64,000 bases of DNA, from the NCBI GenBank assembly GCA_020809705.1, contig CP085825.1, positions 5,394,001 through 5,458,000 on the forward strand, read 5' to 3'. Within the stretch, counting starts at the first letter, position 1. Each line of letters starts with the position of its first letter. Made by a program: the position numbers and the translations under genes. Of this stretch, positions 35,166-51,139 are shown piece by piece. Origin of the DNA: Calonectria ilicicola. Lineage: Eukaryota > Ascomycota > Sordariomycetes > Hypocreales > Nectriaceae. The notes below the pieces were generated by a model that was given only the letters and a program-made list of their open reading frames with translations, was not told the DNA's origin and searched no databases.

Positions 35166-37046
35166 TCACCACGTAAACGCTTCTTCTATGAAATCGATCG
35201 AAGTGCGATCCTGGCGCAGTCGCACTGCCCGACGAACCTCATCACTCAATGCGCCGGGTCCGCACACGGTAACAACCATTGCACCGATTTGGTGCTCCTG
35301 CTCCATGGACAAGAGGGTCTCGATGTTTGGACGACCGGGGAACATCTGCACTGTCGAAGATGGGCTGTGGATCTCCTTGGTCGAGCGAGGCTGACTAACA
35401 AATAGCATGATTCGGAGCACATCTCTTCGCTTATCCATGGCAAGAATCTCAGTCATCCAAGGTCGAATCCATTCCAAGTGCTCAGGACTCTGGATCGTCC
35501 ACACCAGAAGAATCTTTCGGGTTGCTACTGTGCCTTCGGCAAACCCAGCAACTAATCGCTGAACATATGGAACTTGATGTGTGATGCCTACACCGCCGGC
35601 AAAGAGGACCACGGTGCCATATGAGTCCAGAGAATGTGTGCCGCCATAGGGTCCTTCAGAAAAGCAGGTTGTTTCAATTCTTCCTCCCGGCGCAGCCGCA
35701 GCCTTCTTGTATAATGAGTCAGTAAACCCAGTTCGAGCACGAATGATGTATGCCACGCGCATCTGCTGAGATGCCGCCAGCTCCTGGCGAGTAGACGCGA
35801 GGCGATCCGCTCGAGGGTCCTCCACGCCATCAACCCAAGCAATGGAAAAAGGATGAGATTGCCAAAGGCTTAAGCTAGGCATATACAGGTAAGCATGCTG
35901 TCCAGGACGAACACTCCAAGGTCGTGGTAAGGTCGTGGTGAGACGAATGGCGTTACCAGGCAATGCTTCAACAATGGTCCTGGAACGGGAACGGCCGACG
36001 TGAGTCCAGAGGACCCGAAGAATGCGAGCGCCCCGGTCAGCTGCCCAGAGTCCGATGACAACCTTGATCCATGTTTGATAGCGCTGGAGCTCCTCGTCAT
36101 TGAAGTGAATCCACAATCCGTAAATTGAAAGAATAGCTAAACCGATATGAGCAACCTTGAATACTTCGTAGTAAGCATGTCGAATCGGGCTGTATGCCTG
36201 GATCCCGATGGCAACAAAGGCACATGTCGCCTAAAATCAAGGTCAGGGGAAGGCTACATGATGATGGGCTTAATTTATCCGAACTTACGACGAAGCCCCA
36301 ACCGAGAAAAGCAACCGAGGTGATAGCTGCAAAGGATGTTGACGACCACCCACCCTTAGCGAAGTGTGCTAGCGTGTGGACAATAGCCTCCAGAATTGCG
36401 ATGCGGCCGAACCATCGATGCATCAGGTTGTAAGTATCAAAGGAGATACCCAGCAAGGGGATGAGGGGGTTGTTTCTGCCCGCGAGGAGAAAGAGTGGTA
36501 TCTAATTGGCGGAAGCACATATGTCAACAACCCGGACAATGATCCATGGAGGTTCTCGATACATACCATGTTGATAGTAGACAGCACACCAGCGCGGTTG
36601 CGGAGTTGAGCGGCAGCGATTGTGACATTTTCGGCATAGGGGATCTGAATGACACAAAAAACAACATTGGTGGCGAAGTAGGCGATGAGGAAAAGGAGCT
36701 GGAATCGAGTAGGCAGAGTGCCAATGTTTACAGCAGAACTCAATTGAATCTCGCGGTTGTGCCTCTTGCGGAAAAGAGGGGCGTACAGGACATGTCGCTT
36801 CAAGGAGGCGAGATGAGGAGAGGGAATGGCGAAGTATCGTTGACGGTCACTGTTGAGACAAGCCACTTTGCGAGTGATCTTGTTAATCTTGTCGGCGAGC
36901 TTCCAGACAATGACGGCCGCTGACACAGCTCCGCAGATGATGAGGATGAAGTTGGATAATTCGCGATTGTGAATCGCACCGAGATGATCATATTTGGCTG
37001 CATTGGGGTCCTGTTGGGCCCCGCCTCCAGAACCTGAACCAGCCAT
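35166..37046 (-). CDS. Ferric-chelate reductase, FRE/NADPH-oxidase family
   Basis: Plasma-membrane flavocytochrome that passes electrons from NADPH through FAD and two hemes to extracellular ferric iron. Three exons (36567-37046, 36289-36501, 35166-36230) are each a multiple of three and give 585 residues. The membrane domain carries the paired heme histidines in LMHRWFGRIAILEAIVHTLAH and RHAYYEVFKVAH. The FAD site HPFSIAW, the NADPH loop GGVGIT and the C-terminal VCGPGALSDEVRR block are in the expected order. The exon 1-exon 2 splice makes TINMIPLFLLAGRNNPL, a family-typical segment. No cleavable signal peptide is obvious. No siderophore or iron-uptake partner gene lies beside it, so an iron-uptake role is inferred from family only. 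A single GATAA-type site near 37,173 is too little to claim GATA-factor control. Confidence 0.92.
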
Positions 37047-37903
37047 GGTGTGGAGGGCAAGAGAAAGGAGCGTCTGGGAAACGAAGAAGAAAAAAAACGA
37101 CAGAAAAACTCCTGCCCAAAGTGAACGGGAAAGGGGCAAAGGAGGATAGAATGATACAGGAACCGAAAAAACGAGTTATCGGGCTCCGTGGATGAAAAGA
37201 ACGGACAAAAAGAACAAGACGAAGAGGAAGTTGAAGAAAAGAAGACAAGATGAGAAAGGGGCGTGCAGACTAGGTACCAGCCGCAAGGTCGGGACACGCG
37301 ATGACGGGTCAAAAGGAAATGGGCCCGCCAAGTGCACAGGCACCTGGTAATATATGTCTTGGCTATGTACACTGTATGCAAGAGTGCTACGTAGGTGGTT
37401 GACGCGGAGGAAATAATACGACAGTGTGCTACACAACCTAGACACATTCGAGAATGTGGGAGGGTCCGCGGATGCCACTCTGCAGGCCTGTCACAGAGAC
37501 GTTGAGCGAATGGCAGTCAACTGAAGTTTATCTTCTGCAAGGGCCTGCACAAGACAAGTGACGGCAGGCGTTTCGGGGATCCAGAAGCAGAGATTCGCGC
37601 CGCAGAAACGAGCAATCTACGATGTCCTGAGACTGATCGTTGGTGGAAAACTATTGGACCTAACAGGGCCTGAAACATGGCATTCCCAGCACTTAGGCGA
37701 TGCGACCCATTGATTCGCGAGTCCCCTGGGGCTATATGGGTCCCCGCGCAGCCACCCAGGCGCGTATTCGCCTAGTGGATCAAACTCAGAAGCAACGGCG
37801 GTTTCAAGCACAGGCGCCCTGATGGATGGACGCGTACGTTCCCAGCAATTTCAAGACATTCTCGCACATTCATTGATACGAGCACAGGAACTGCCTGCTT
37901 GTA
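37047..37903. other. Ferric reductase promoter region
   Basis: About 860 bp containing the upstream region of the ferric reductase and the 3' side of the unknown gene. On the minus strand 37,050-37,260 is strongly pyrimidine-rich, consistent with a fungal 5' UTR or core promoter. Short frames here follow from that composition. Confidence 0.5.
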
Positions 37904-40267
37904 TTACATCAACTCATCCCAATCATCGTATCCGCCCTGCTCATCATCAACGCCACAATGTGACATACCCCTGGGCCGCCCAACCCTGGTCCCAGTCCCC
38001 GCGCGCTTGACCCTCTTGATTGCCATGCTTATCCTGCTCGTGCCACTGTTTGCCTGGCTCCAGCATGGCTTTACCTCTTCACTTCGGCTCATAATTCCGC
38101 CACGGCTCCGTTGTTCTGGATCACCACCGCCGCCCAGGGCAATGTTGACCCTTGCATGGCTCCCGATCCCCCGTCCACAAATGCCGATGGCATCCTCCTT
38201 CTCGCTACTTAGTTCATCTGCGCTTTCATCCCCGCCTTGGCAATCGCCCTGGTGGTTATTGCTCACGCCACTCGTAATCCCTTGACTACCGCTCGCTCGG
38301 TCCAGTCGTCCCCGTTTCCAGGTGCGGCCCCACAGCCCTTCCTGGCCACACGAAGTCTCTTCGTTTCTTGCCCTATCCTCGTTGCTTCCACTGTTTGTCT
38401 TGGATTTCGGGCTCAGATGCACCCACTCGCTTATGCCTTCCTCCCAACGCCAGCCTGTGAATAATGTAGCTCTCCTGGTGAAACCGCCAGTGGCTGCCGG
38501 AATTTTCTCTGCAAAAGCAAGATCACGGAGGTCCTTCGTCTTGTGTGCCAAAAGAAAAGCACCATCCACGCGCAATCCCTCACGAAACCAATCAGGAAGG
38601 CCAAGACCATCAAGCATTGTGCAAATTTCCGACAGCACGTCATGGCACGCTATGCCACAAGCCCGTCCTCGGCACTGTGCGATGGAGCACATCAGGAATA
38701 GTGCATTCCGATATTGCGCTTGAGAGGAGGAACCATGGTCCCCCAATAGAAATAGTTTACACTCCTTTTCCACTTGGCTACGGACTGCGATATCAACATG
38801 ACTGTTTCCAACCATAAGCATGTGTCGCACTGTGACGAGAACCAAAAGATCATCGTCGTCAGTGGCCTCGCTCCCGGACTGTACATAAATGACAAGTTGA
38901 TCGAGTAGATGCATCAGCCGGCGAGCTGCAAATTTGCTGGTTGGTTTGGAACTGGCATGCTTTCCGCCCAGAGCTATGGCTGTCAAGCCAGCAAACAAGT
39001 TGACCAATGCATGTTTTCGTTCGTTTTGTCGCGATGGTTGCCCAACTTCTGTACGCAGCAGCTGTTCTACTACCACGCATACAAAGTTTACCACTGAAGG
39101 CTCTGGCTTGCTTGTTGAGATCGCCTGTAGCACTGCTGTCCACACAATCTCAAACCCTTTCGTATAAACCCAATCCAGGGGCAATTGCCTAGTCTTAACA
39201 AGGCTTGACAGACACTGAAATGACACTCTCGAGGTGCTGTCTCGTCGCAGGCTCCTCACAATAGAAACCAATGGCTGCATCTTGTCTGTTTCGTGGAACA
39301 TGCTCAGCGGGCTTCGTGGGCCTGGCAACATAGATGGGAAGCTCGCCACAATAGCAGCAGCGTCCTGGTAACAGTCGAAACTCAGATAGAGGTCAGTGAT
39401 CAGGCGCACAAATTTAGGTTCAAATAATGCTTCGGAAACCGCTTCTTGGAGAATCGAGAGGGCATGAGCGCGGACAACAAACCCCAAAGGCTTCCATCCC
39501 AATGTGGTAGACCCAAACATTTCAAGCTGTCCATACAACTCAATAGAAGCTTTTGCTGATTGCCACACAGATCTTGTTCCATCCCTCTCTGCAGTCTCTC
39601 TATCCCAGGCTTCAATATCGCCCAGCGCAGCAGGCACTTTCCGTAAGCACATGCCAAGTAAACTCTTCGGGTGTGGTGTAGGTTTTCGGGCTTCGGCAGA
39701 TTTCAGCAAGCTACTAAGCCAACCGAAAATTGATTCGTAGATGCGATAATGACCTTCTGGGGCAAGACGTCGGAGTGCATGAAGGTCGGTGGTGAGGGAC
39801 GTGACAGGTGAACTTGGTGTTGTCTCCTTGTTTAACGAGGAATCAGACGCTGGAGTAGAGCAAATTTTGCGCAGTACTGGCGTGACAAAGTCAATCCCCC
39901 CGGATACAGGGGAGCATTCTCCTATCTTCATAGTTCCAAGAGTTCGTGTCGAGCGCCGTGGTGTCGTTGTATCCTTTGACTTTGACAAGGTCGATCGACG
40001 TCGTGCATATGTATATCGCGTGCGTTTCGAAGGTCTCGCATGGCAATCATGATGGGCGCCGGCCCGCTTGGCGACATTTCTTGTATGAAGCTGACGAGTC
40101 TCCTGGATCAGCTTCCTCAAGGCTCCGAGGCGGCATTGTAATTGACGAAGAAGCCGATGGCACCGAGCGGCAGTCCACGGTTGGGTGTCGCCTTGGGTCC
40201 GAAAGTGTCCCTTATCCAGCATCCGATGCGCCGGCGGCGTTGGAGAAGGACCTACCACCTCGATCAT
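37904..40267 (-). CDS. Conserved-looking fungal protein of unknown function
   Basis: An intronless frame of 787 residues from the ATG at 40,267. An in-frame ATG at 40,408 would add 47 residues, but that stretch reads like 5' UTR. I do not recognise a named family. The N-terminal 100 residues are basic and contain HRLLRQLQCRLGALRKLI and PSKRTRYTYARR. The middle (about 170-620) is alpha-helical in character with HEAT- or ARM-like spacing, for example HRIYESIFGWLSSLL-type amphipathic blocks and VVNFVCVVVEQLL. A conserved-looking block GWRWEEGISEWV lies at about 650. The tail is low-complexity, Ser/Gly/Glu-rich, and ends in acidic DDWDEL. Basic clusters suggest a nuclear protein. It is divergent from clu1, with 525 bp between starts. 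Confidence 0.75.
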   Translation of the reverse strand: MIEVVGPSPTPPAHRMLDKGHFRTQGDTQPWTAARCHRLLRQLQCRLGALRKLIQETRQLHTRNVAKRAGAHHDCHARPSKRTRYTYARRRSTLSKSKDTTTPRRSTRTLGTMKIGECSPVSGGIDFVTPVLRKICSTPASDSSLNKETTPSSPVTSLTTDLHALRRLAPEGHYRIYESIFGWLSSLLKSAEARKPTPHPKSLLGMCLRKVPAALGDIEAWDRETAERDGTRSVWQSAKASIELYGQLEMFGSTTLGWKPLGFVVRAHALSILQEAVSEALFEPKFVRLITDLYLSFDCYQDAAAIVASFPSMLPGPRSPLSMFHETDKMQPLVSIVRSLRRDSTSRVSFQCLSSLVKTRQLPLDWVYTKGFEIVWTAVLQAISTSKPEPSVVNFVCVVVEQLLRTEVGQPSRQNERKHALVNLFAGLTAIALGGKHASSKPTSKFAARRLMHLLDQLVIYVQSGSEATDDDDLLVLVTVRHMLMVGNSHVDIAVRSQVEKECKLFLLGDHGSSSQAQYRNALFLMCSIAQCRGRACGIACHDVLSEICTMLDGLGLPDWFREGLRVDGAFLLAHKTKDLRDLAFAEKIPAATGGFTRRATLFTGWRWEEGISEWVHLSPKSKTNSGSNEDRARNEETSCGQEGLWGRTWKRGRLDRASGSQGITSGVSNNHQGDCQGGDESADELSSEKEDAIGICGRGIGSHARVNIALGGGGDPEQRSRGGIMSRSEEVKPCWSQANSGTSRISMAIKRVKRAGTGTRVGRPRGMSHCGVDDEQGGYDDWDELM

Positions 40268-40792
40268 GGGTACGCCAAAAGTACAAAAAATGATGGGAGG
40301 GATCAACAATGTCTCTTTGTTTTCGAATATGTGTGTAGTTATTAAGAAGAGGCACCCATCAAGGATGGATGAACAGCAATCGCCATTTAATTGACCGAGA
40401 ACAGCCATGTTAGTTGTTTACTTATTTCCATTTTTGGACTAGTCAGCCCGCCATTTCTGGGGCAAGCCAAAGGCTTGGTTGGTGCGGCTTCTCGATATAC
40501 CTTGCGTTGACATTGGCTGTCCCCAACACTTGCAGCCAATAGAGGTATCGCCAGTGTTCAGGGCCCCTCTTCAAGTTAGCCCCAGCTACCGGAACATTGC
40601 CGTCGACATGCACAACAGCCATCCAATTTTTTTCTCCTCTCGTCCACCACTCGACATTTTTGGAAGACCACCAAGTCGTTTCAATTGTCACCCGTTACCA
40701 CCAGTGCATGTCCCATGCCTGGCTTTTTCTCCTTTCCATCCATCTTGTCTTCTTCTCTGCCTAGTTTTTTTTCATTCTAAGTGTTGAAAAAA
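40268..40792. promoter_or_regulatory. Divergent promoter; pyrimidine-rich core upstream of clu1
   Basis: 525 bp between divergent starts. From about 40,625 to 40,785 the plus strand is rich in C and T (for example TTTTTTTCTCCTCTCG), the usual sign of a fungal transcription-start region, and it ends just before the clu1 ATG. No specific factor site can be named. Confidence 0.45.
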
Positions 40793-43700
40793 ATGGCCTC
40801 CGACCCTGTCCCTCCAGCTGCTGCGCCTGGTCAGTAAAATACATCCCACCATCTGCCACACCCCCGTCACTGCAACGACAAGTGAACTAACTTGACAACA
40901 GTCGCTGCGGCCACGAGCGATGAGCCAGAGAATGCTGCGTCCGCTCCCGAGGTCGACACTGGGGCTGAAGGTAACTTCTTATAGTTTTGGTTCTGATGCA
41001 TGGGCACTTCTAACACGAATTTCTGTCAGCTCTGCTGAACCTCACCATTGTTCTGCCTGATGCAAAGGCTTCCAAAATGCAAATAATGGTTCGTGAATCC
41101 AAGGTTCCAACACCCACACGGTACGCTGATACTGATGCTTCAATTTAGGTGTCATCTCAAGAACAAGTTCACGAGGTTCGCCAATCAGTTATCGATTTGC
41201 CCGCTGCCTTCCAGTACACGTGCTTCCACTTTGAGTACAACGGCGAACGGGTCAATGACTTCATCCCCCTCGCAGAGATTCCGGAGCTTGGTGCCAGTCC
41301 CGAATTTCAAATTGTCGAGGATCCTTATACTGAAAAGGAGGCTCGGCTCCATTTTGTTCGCATTCGAGAGCTGATCGGTGCTGCTGGTGACCGCTCCGAC
41401 CCTTCCCAAGGCGTCCTCCCAGGTCTCTCGCTCTTCGAAACTGTTACTAGCCAAGTACAAAGTAACGAAGAGTCAGCCACCGAGCCCCCTGCCCAGGATT
41501 ATGATTTCGAATCCACCTCTCGCCTATCATATCTTGTTCCCAAAGAGATCGACCCTGCTCCTAAGACAGTAAAGTCCATTACTCTGTCATCTTGGAATCC
41601 TCCACCCCCCCATCTGAGACAGCGCGGCCACCTGCTGTACCTCATTGTCACCACTACCGAGGGCGAGCAATATCAAATTACTTCCCATGTTTCGGGCTTC
41701 TTTGTCAACAAATCGTCCAATGCAAAATTTGACCCATTCCCGAGGCCAGCACCAAAGGGCCAATCCTGTCACTCTTTACTTGGTCTAATCGACCTCATCT
41801 CTCCTTCATTTACTGAATCCTTCGCAAAGCTTCAGGAATACAACAACCAGAGAGATCCCTTGGCCACCTTCCAGATTACCAACGCTATTCCCGCAGCACC
41901 TTGGGCTGTACCGCCACCTACCTCTTCTCTCTGCACACATCTTCCCGACTCTACACGATCCCAAGAAACTTATCTGCTTGCTGGGGTTGAGAACACCGAC
42001 ACCCTACGGGACTGGAACGAAGAGTTTCAATCAGCAAAGGAGCTTCCCAGAGAGTCGGTTCAGGACCGCGTCTTCCGTGAACGCCTAGTGTCAAAACTGT
42101 TCGCCGACTATAATGATGCAGCTACCAAGGGTGCCGTCATGGTCGCCCGTGGTGAGATAGCACCCCTGAATCCTACTGAGTGCCGAGACGCCCAGATCTT
42201 CGTTTACAACAACATCTTCTTCTCTTTTGGAGCTGACGGCGTTGGTACCTTCACCTCGGAAGGTGGAGATGAGGCTGCCAGAGTTGCTACCGGCAAAGAC
42301 GTAGCCGGTGTAAAGCTGGTGAATCAGCTCGACATCGAAGGTTTATTCACGCCTGCCACCGTTGTTGTTGACTATGTCGGGAAACGAGTTGTTGGTCAAA
42401 GCATTGTTCCTGGAATCTTTAAACAGCGTGAACCCGGCGAGAACCAGATCGACTATGGTGCTGTCGATGGTAAGGATGTCGTAGCCGCCGACGAACGATT
42501 TGTCACTGGCTTCGCCCAGCTATCTAAGGCTTTGAAAGTCAAGAAGCATCCTGTTTGGGACAAGGATGGCAAAAGATTTGATCTAGAGGCGAGTGTCGAA
42601 ACCAAAGGGTTGATGGGAACCGATGGACGCAAATATGTCCTGGATCTCTACAGGATCACCCCATTGGACATTGCTTGGCTAGAGGATACCAAAAGCGAGG
42701 AACAATATCCCCACCGAATGACTGTCCTACGACCCGAGCTAGTGGACTCCTTTGGTCGATTTAGGATGAAAGAATGGGTAGACAAGGAATTAGCTAAACG
42801 GAGCGAGACTGCAAAACCTGAGGATGACGAATCGAGTGACGAATCGAGCGATGAAGAAAGCGAGGAGGATAGTGAAGAAGACAGTGAGGAGGACAGCGAC
42901 GAGGATGAGGCTGCCAAACCTTCCACCAAGAAGACGACAAAGAGGGACAAGAAGGCTGAACCGGACTTGTCTGACTTCCGGTTTGCCCTAAATCCCGATG
43001 CTTTCAGTGGCCAATCTCCTCAAACAGATGCCGAAAAGGCCGAGTTCGCCGCCGATGAGGAAGAAGTCAAGGCAGCCGGTGCCTATTTGCGTGAACAGGT
43101 CATCCCTGGATTGCTCCGCGAGCTCTCTGAGTCTGATATCAGCTTCCCGATGGATGGCCAATCGCTCAGCAAAATCTTACACAAACGCGGTATCAATATT
43201 CGTTACATCGGCAAGGTTGCTGAACTTAGTACGGACGACAGACTTCGGTGTCTTCGTGATATCTGCATTCAAGACATGGTGGCTCGATCATTCAAGCATG
43301 TGGCTGCAGGGCTCCTTCGACAAGTTCCAGTCCCCGCTGTTCCTGCTTGCATTTCGCATATATTGAATTGTCTCCTAGGCCAAGGATTCAACCCAAAACC
43401 AGTTGCTGAGATCGACTCGTCACTACGCACTCTCTATTCCGATGCCGATTGGTCTTTCGAGAACCTCAGTCCTGAGGTATTGCGTTCGAGTATTGAGGAA
43501 CAGGTCAGCAAACGCTTCAGGTACAAACTCGACCAGCAGTGGTTCTCCCAGATTCGATTAAATCAACTTCTTCGTGAAGTGTGCTTGAAACTGGGAATAC
43601 AAGTTCAGGCCCGAGACTACTCATTCACGACCGACCTAGCCGCTGCTGCTGCAACTACTAGTGCCACCGCACCAGTTAAGCCTGCCCAGTCTGCCACCAA

Positions 43701-44787
43701 TGGCCAAGTCAATGGTGATGCCAAAAAGAAGAAGAAGAAGGCCCGCGATTCTTCACCTCCTATTGTTACCGCCGCTCCCGCCAAGACACACACCTTCAGT
43801 CCCGATGACATTATTGACTTAGTGCCTATCATCAAGGACTCAAGCCCCAGGAGTTCTCTCGCCGAGGAGGCGCTTGAAGCTGGACGTATCTCTCTTTTAC
43901 AAGGTCAAAAGAAACTGGGTCAGGAGTTGCTGTTGGAGTCTTTATCCTTGCACGAGCAAATATATGGAATATTGCATCCAGAGGTGGCCAGAGTCTACAA
44001 CAGCCTCTCGATGCTGTACTACCAGCTTGATGACAAAGAGGCTGCGATTGAGCTTGCCAGAAAAGCCATCATCGTTGCCGAGAGAACAGTGGGTGTGGAT
44101 TCAGCAGAGACCCTGCTCAACTACTTGAACCTAAGCTTGTTCCTTCACCAAGTTGGTGACAGCAAGGGTGCATTTATTTATTCTAAGCATGCCATGAAGA
44201 TGTGGAATATCATCTACGGACTAGGTCATCCCGATTCGATTACTACTATCAACAACGCTGCCGTCATGCTTCAACATCTCAAAGCTTACCATAACTCTCG
44301 AATCTGGTTCGAGGAATCGCTGGCGGTTTGCGAGTCAGTTTTTGGAAAACAGTCTGTCAACTCTGCCACGCTCTTGTTCCAGCTTGCGCAAGCCCTTGCC
44401 CTCGATCAAGATTCAAAGGGCGCCGTCAATCGCATGCGTGAATCTTACAATGTGTTCCTAGCAGAACTCGGTCCTGAAGACAAGAATACCAAAGAAGCAG
44501 AGAGTTGGCTCGAGCAACTGACACAAAATGCTGTTTCCATTGCGCGACATGCCAAGGACGTTGAAGCGCGACGTCTTCGGTCAGGTATTAAATTCAACAC
44601 CAAGGCGTCCCCGGCTCAAGCTGCTTCTGCCGTGCCTCAAGGCCGCGGCTCTCGGTCATCTCAGATTGACTCTCGCAGCATTGACGAGCTGATCAAGTTC
44701 ATTGAAGGCGGTGATCAGAAAGGCTCGTCTTCAAAGAAGAGACCTAGTCGTGGCAATCCCAAGAGGCGAGGCCAGTCCGCTCGATAA
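40793..44787 (+). CDS. clu1: Clustered mitochondria protein Clu1/Tif31
   Basis: Cytosolic RNA-binding protein that keeps mitochondria dispersed and associates with eIF3 and with mRNAs for mitochondrial proteins. Four exons (40793-40829, 40902-40970, 41030-41088, 41149-44787) give 1,267 residues, the family length. The three short exons supply the N-terminus, including LLNLTIVLPDAKASKMQIM, which joins VSSQEQVHEVRQSVIDL in the large exon. Next come the CLU N-terminal and central domains (up to about residue 500). An acidic Ser/Glu/Asp run at about 615-640 and a Lys run at about 915-920 are linkers. TPRs occupy about 955-1170 (for example VYNSLSMLYYQLDDKEAAIE). A basic tail ends RRGQSAR. Without the three upstream exons a frame starting at 41,149 would miss conserved residues, so the spliced start is preferred. 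Confidence 0.95.
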
Positions 44788-45459
44788 GCGCCTGCGCCCC
44801 TACTTCAAATTGATTCCAGTCAGGTATGTGATTGTGCAATCAATATTCGCACAATTGCTGTGTAAAAGTATGAATGAGACATGGATAACACGGTGGGCGG
44901 TTACGAATGATGGCGACGACCCTTAAAGTTGTAAGTTTGGGACAGTGGTCGGGTGGGGGGCAACGGTCATATATTTTGCATCTACAGGCGCACCGCATAT
45001 TGTACGGATAGCTAGATAAAAAAGGCCAAGGCCACCAGATGATGAATATCTTCACTCCAATACCAATATTGGTTAGCAATCGAGCGAACTTCCTTTCCTG
45101 CGCGTGAGGTACCTGGTAAGCTATGAGATTAAAAAACGTCTGTACTAATGCAGCCCATTCGTATCAACACTAAGCACAACAGGTGACCATTTTTACTACA
45201 GGTGCGTATTGTATTATTGGTATTCACGTGACGCAGCCAAATTATCTCGCAACATCATGATCAATTCATAATTCACTAGGAGTCTTGTATCCGTCACATA
45301 AATGAACCTCGCCAAACGGCAGTATGTTCTTTGCGCGAGCGGCGATCTGTGTTAAAGCTAGTTCGTCAATACATAGCGCAAAGACTCAATATACTCCCCA
45401 GTACATGAATAAATATATTTCCATACCCATATCATCGTTATCGTCATCACCAGCACGGC
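44788..45459. other. Convergent 3' region of clu1 and fkh2
   Basis: About 670 bp between stop codons, somewhat AT-rich. No gene is seen. Confidence 0.5.
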
Positions 45460-47509
45460 CTAATTACGGCCTTTCAACGCGCTTGCAATAGATGCTCCCC
45501 GACCTACTGGAGCATGGTAAGATCCGATGCTCTGAAAACCCCTAGAGTCACAATCAGCATTCGTTGCAATCCCAAGTCAAAGGGGTGGGCATACTTGGTC
45601 AAATCGAATCCTTGTTCTTCCTCAAGCTCGTCAGGGTCTTCCACTTGCTGCGGGCTGCCTCGTTGTGGTCGTGACGGACTGCTGGGGGGAGATTTATTCC
45701 CGCGAGGAGGACTACTACTTTGTGGTGGCAATCCACCCCCAGGCTTAGATGGGCTCAATTCGTAGGTACCCAAGGGTTTTAGGGGAGTGCTACCAATATC
45801 GGCATACTTCCAAAATGGAGCTGGCGAACTGGTTGGCATGTGTTGGCTCGGTCTCTGCGCTGTACTCGGCGGAGCTAGCTTGGGATGAACCCTTGGCGGT
45901 GCAGGAGTAACAAACGAGTTCCCATCCTCTTGGAGATAAGATGAGGTAAGGGTAGGAGACTGGGGTTGGTAAGATGAGAAAGACGAATCTGCGGTGGTGG
46001 ACTTTCGAGGTCGGGGAAGTGGGCTCCCGTCAACAGTCAACGTTGCACTCCTCCCAAGAGAGCGGTCGGAGGGTCTATCAGGTGTGGATTGTGCGATAAG
46101 TAGAGCTGATGGTCTCGGTGGCGGAGACGCCAAAGGCGAGCCTCTACGTTTACGTGCCGAAGTGGGCTCTCGAGATGCAATATCTCTCGGGCCATGAGTG
46201 ATGTAGCTCAGTTGGCTTGGGGAAGATGGAGCTGAGGAGCCGCGATGACCGCCACGGCCAATTCGATAGGCATTGCGAACCATTTCTTCCCGGGCCTCGG
46301 GAACAATCTGCCATTTCATACCCTTTCCAGGCTCATCAGTCGAACGGGCTACCTTGTCAAAGGCCTTGTTCAATGATAAATTGTGCCGAATTGAATTCTA
46401 GATTCGGTTAGCAGAGTATCGCTGAACCCAGCTGATATTCCAGTCCTCACCTGCCAACCCGCAGCCTGTTGATGGCGATAATATGCGTAGCTAGTCATGA
46501 TGAAAGTGTATATGCCGTTCAGGTTCAGCTTCCCATCTGGGGCATTCAATATAGCTTGAGTGATCATTTGGGCATAACTGTACTGGGGTTTAATATGCTG
46601 GTTCTCATCCTGGCTTAGGTCGACACCATTTGCGCCCACCATGACAGCGGGGGTGCTGGCTGCGGGCGACTTGGTATGGGAAGTGCGGAGGCTTTGGGCA
46701 GAGGGCGGCGTGCCGGGTCGCTTGTATTCGGGAGGCGCCGGAGCGATGAGGGGTTGCCGACGAGAGGATCGGGTCTGTGGAGTATCGGCGCTCAACCCAC
46801 AGCGTTGTAGAAACGTGGGATGGATGTGCAAGGGGCCGATCTCAGATGGCAGAACGAAAATCATCTCGACATTGCCGATTTCGATGACCTGACCACTCGT
46901 GAGGGCATGAGATAGTCCGGCCTTGAGGGGTTGACCATCAACCTTCGCCCCATTTCGGCCTTTGACACGAAGGAACCACTTTTCGTCTTTGGAATCGAAA
47001 CTGATGGTGGCATGCTCTCGAGAAACCATCTTGCTAGGGCCCAGGTCGATGTGGACTTGGTCCTCCTCCTCCCCATTATTTATATGAGATACTTCGGGCG
47101 CTCGACCAATATTGACAGCCAGTTTGGTTATGTAGAAAGTCCAATCCTGTGCTGAGATCTTCGCATAGGCTTTGACGCCATCGCCGTTGGCTTCATGGAT
47201 GGCATTGGCGTGATCCTTGCTGGCCTGAACAGGCTGAGTCCTGAGCTGCTGGGTAATTTGGGACACCAGTTGGTCATCATCAGTCGCAGGAGGAGAATCC
47301 TCGTCATGGAGCTGTACGTGAAATCAAGTCAGTAAGTCGAAAGTAAGGCAAAAACCACGCAATAGCTTTTTATGAGGTCTCCAACGAACCTTCTTGCGTC
47401 GTTTTGCAGGCCGACTAGGAGACGAATCGTCAAGGTCAACAGGTGTCGTCGCCGCACCCTTGCGCGGATCGCGACGGGTCCGCTGGGCGCGCTTTGTAGA
47501 GGGTGGCAT
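45460..47509 (-). CDS. fkh2: FHA-forkhead transcription factor, Fkh1/Fkh2 type
   Basis: Nuclear regulator; yeast relatives drive G2/M gene expression and silencing. Four exons (47390-47509, 46451-47311, 45595-46397, 45460-45541) sum to 1,866 nt, 621 residues. An N-terminal basic segment (PAKRRKK) precedes an FHA domain at about 90-190, with the phosphothreonine-binding residues in [10 protein letters not shown] and [11 protein letters not shown]. The forkhead domain at about 285-375 is split by an intron: [14 protein letters not shown], then AGWQ joined to [16 protein letters not shown], then GKGMKW. The FHA plus canonical forkhead pair distinguishes it from Fhl1, whose forkhead is divergent. 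The C-terminal half is Ser/Pro-rich with many SP sites, fitting CDK control. The last exon gives [16 protein letters not shown]; reading through its intron gives an implausible tail. Confidence 0.9.

Positions 47510-51139
<3,630 letters not shown>

Noticed and set aside
37160..37185. GATA-factor (iron regulator) site upstream of the ferric reductase
   Set aside because: Only one minimal GATAA core was seen and no extended ATCWGATAA motif, so chance is sufficient.
37899..38723. Plus-strand frames of 75-133 codons opposite the unknown gene
   Set aside because: Shadow frames antisense to a much longer, better supported coding frame.
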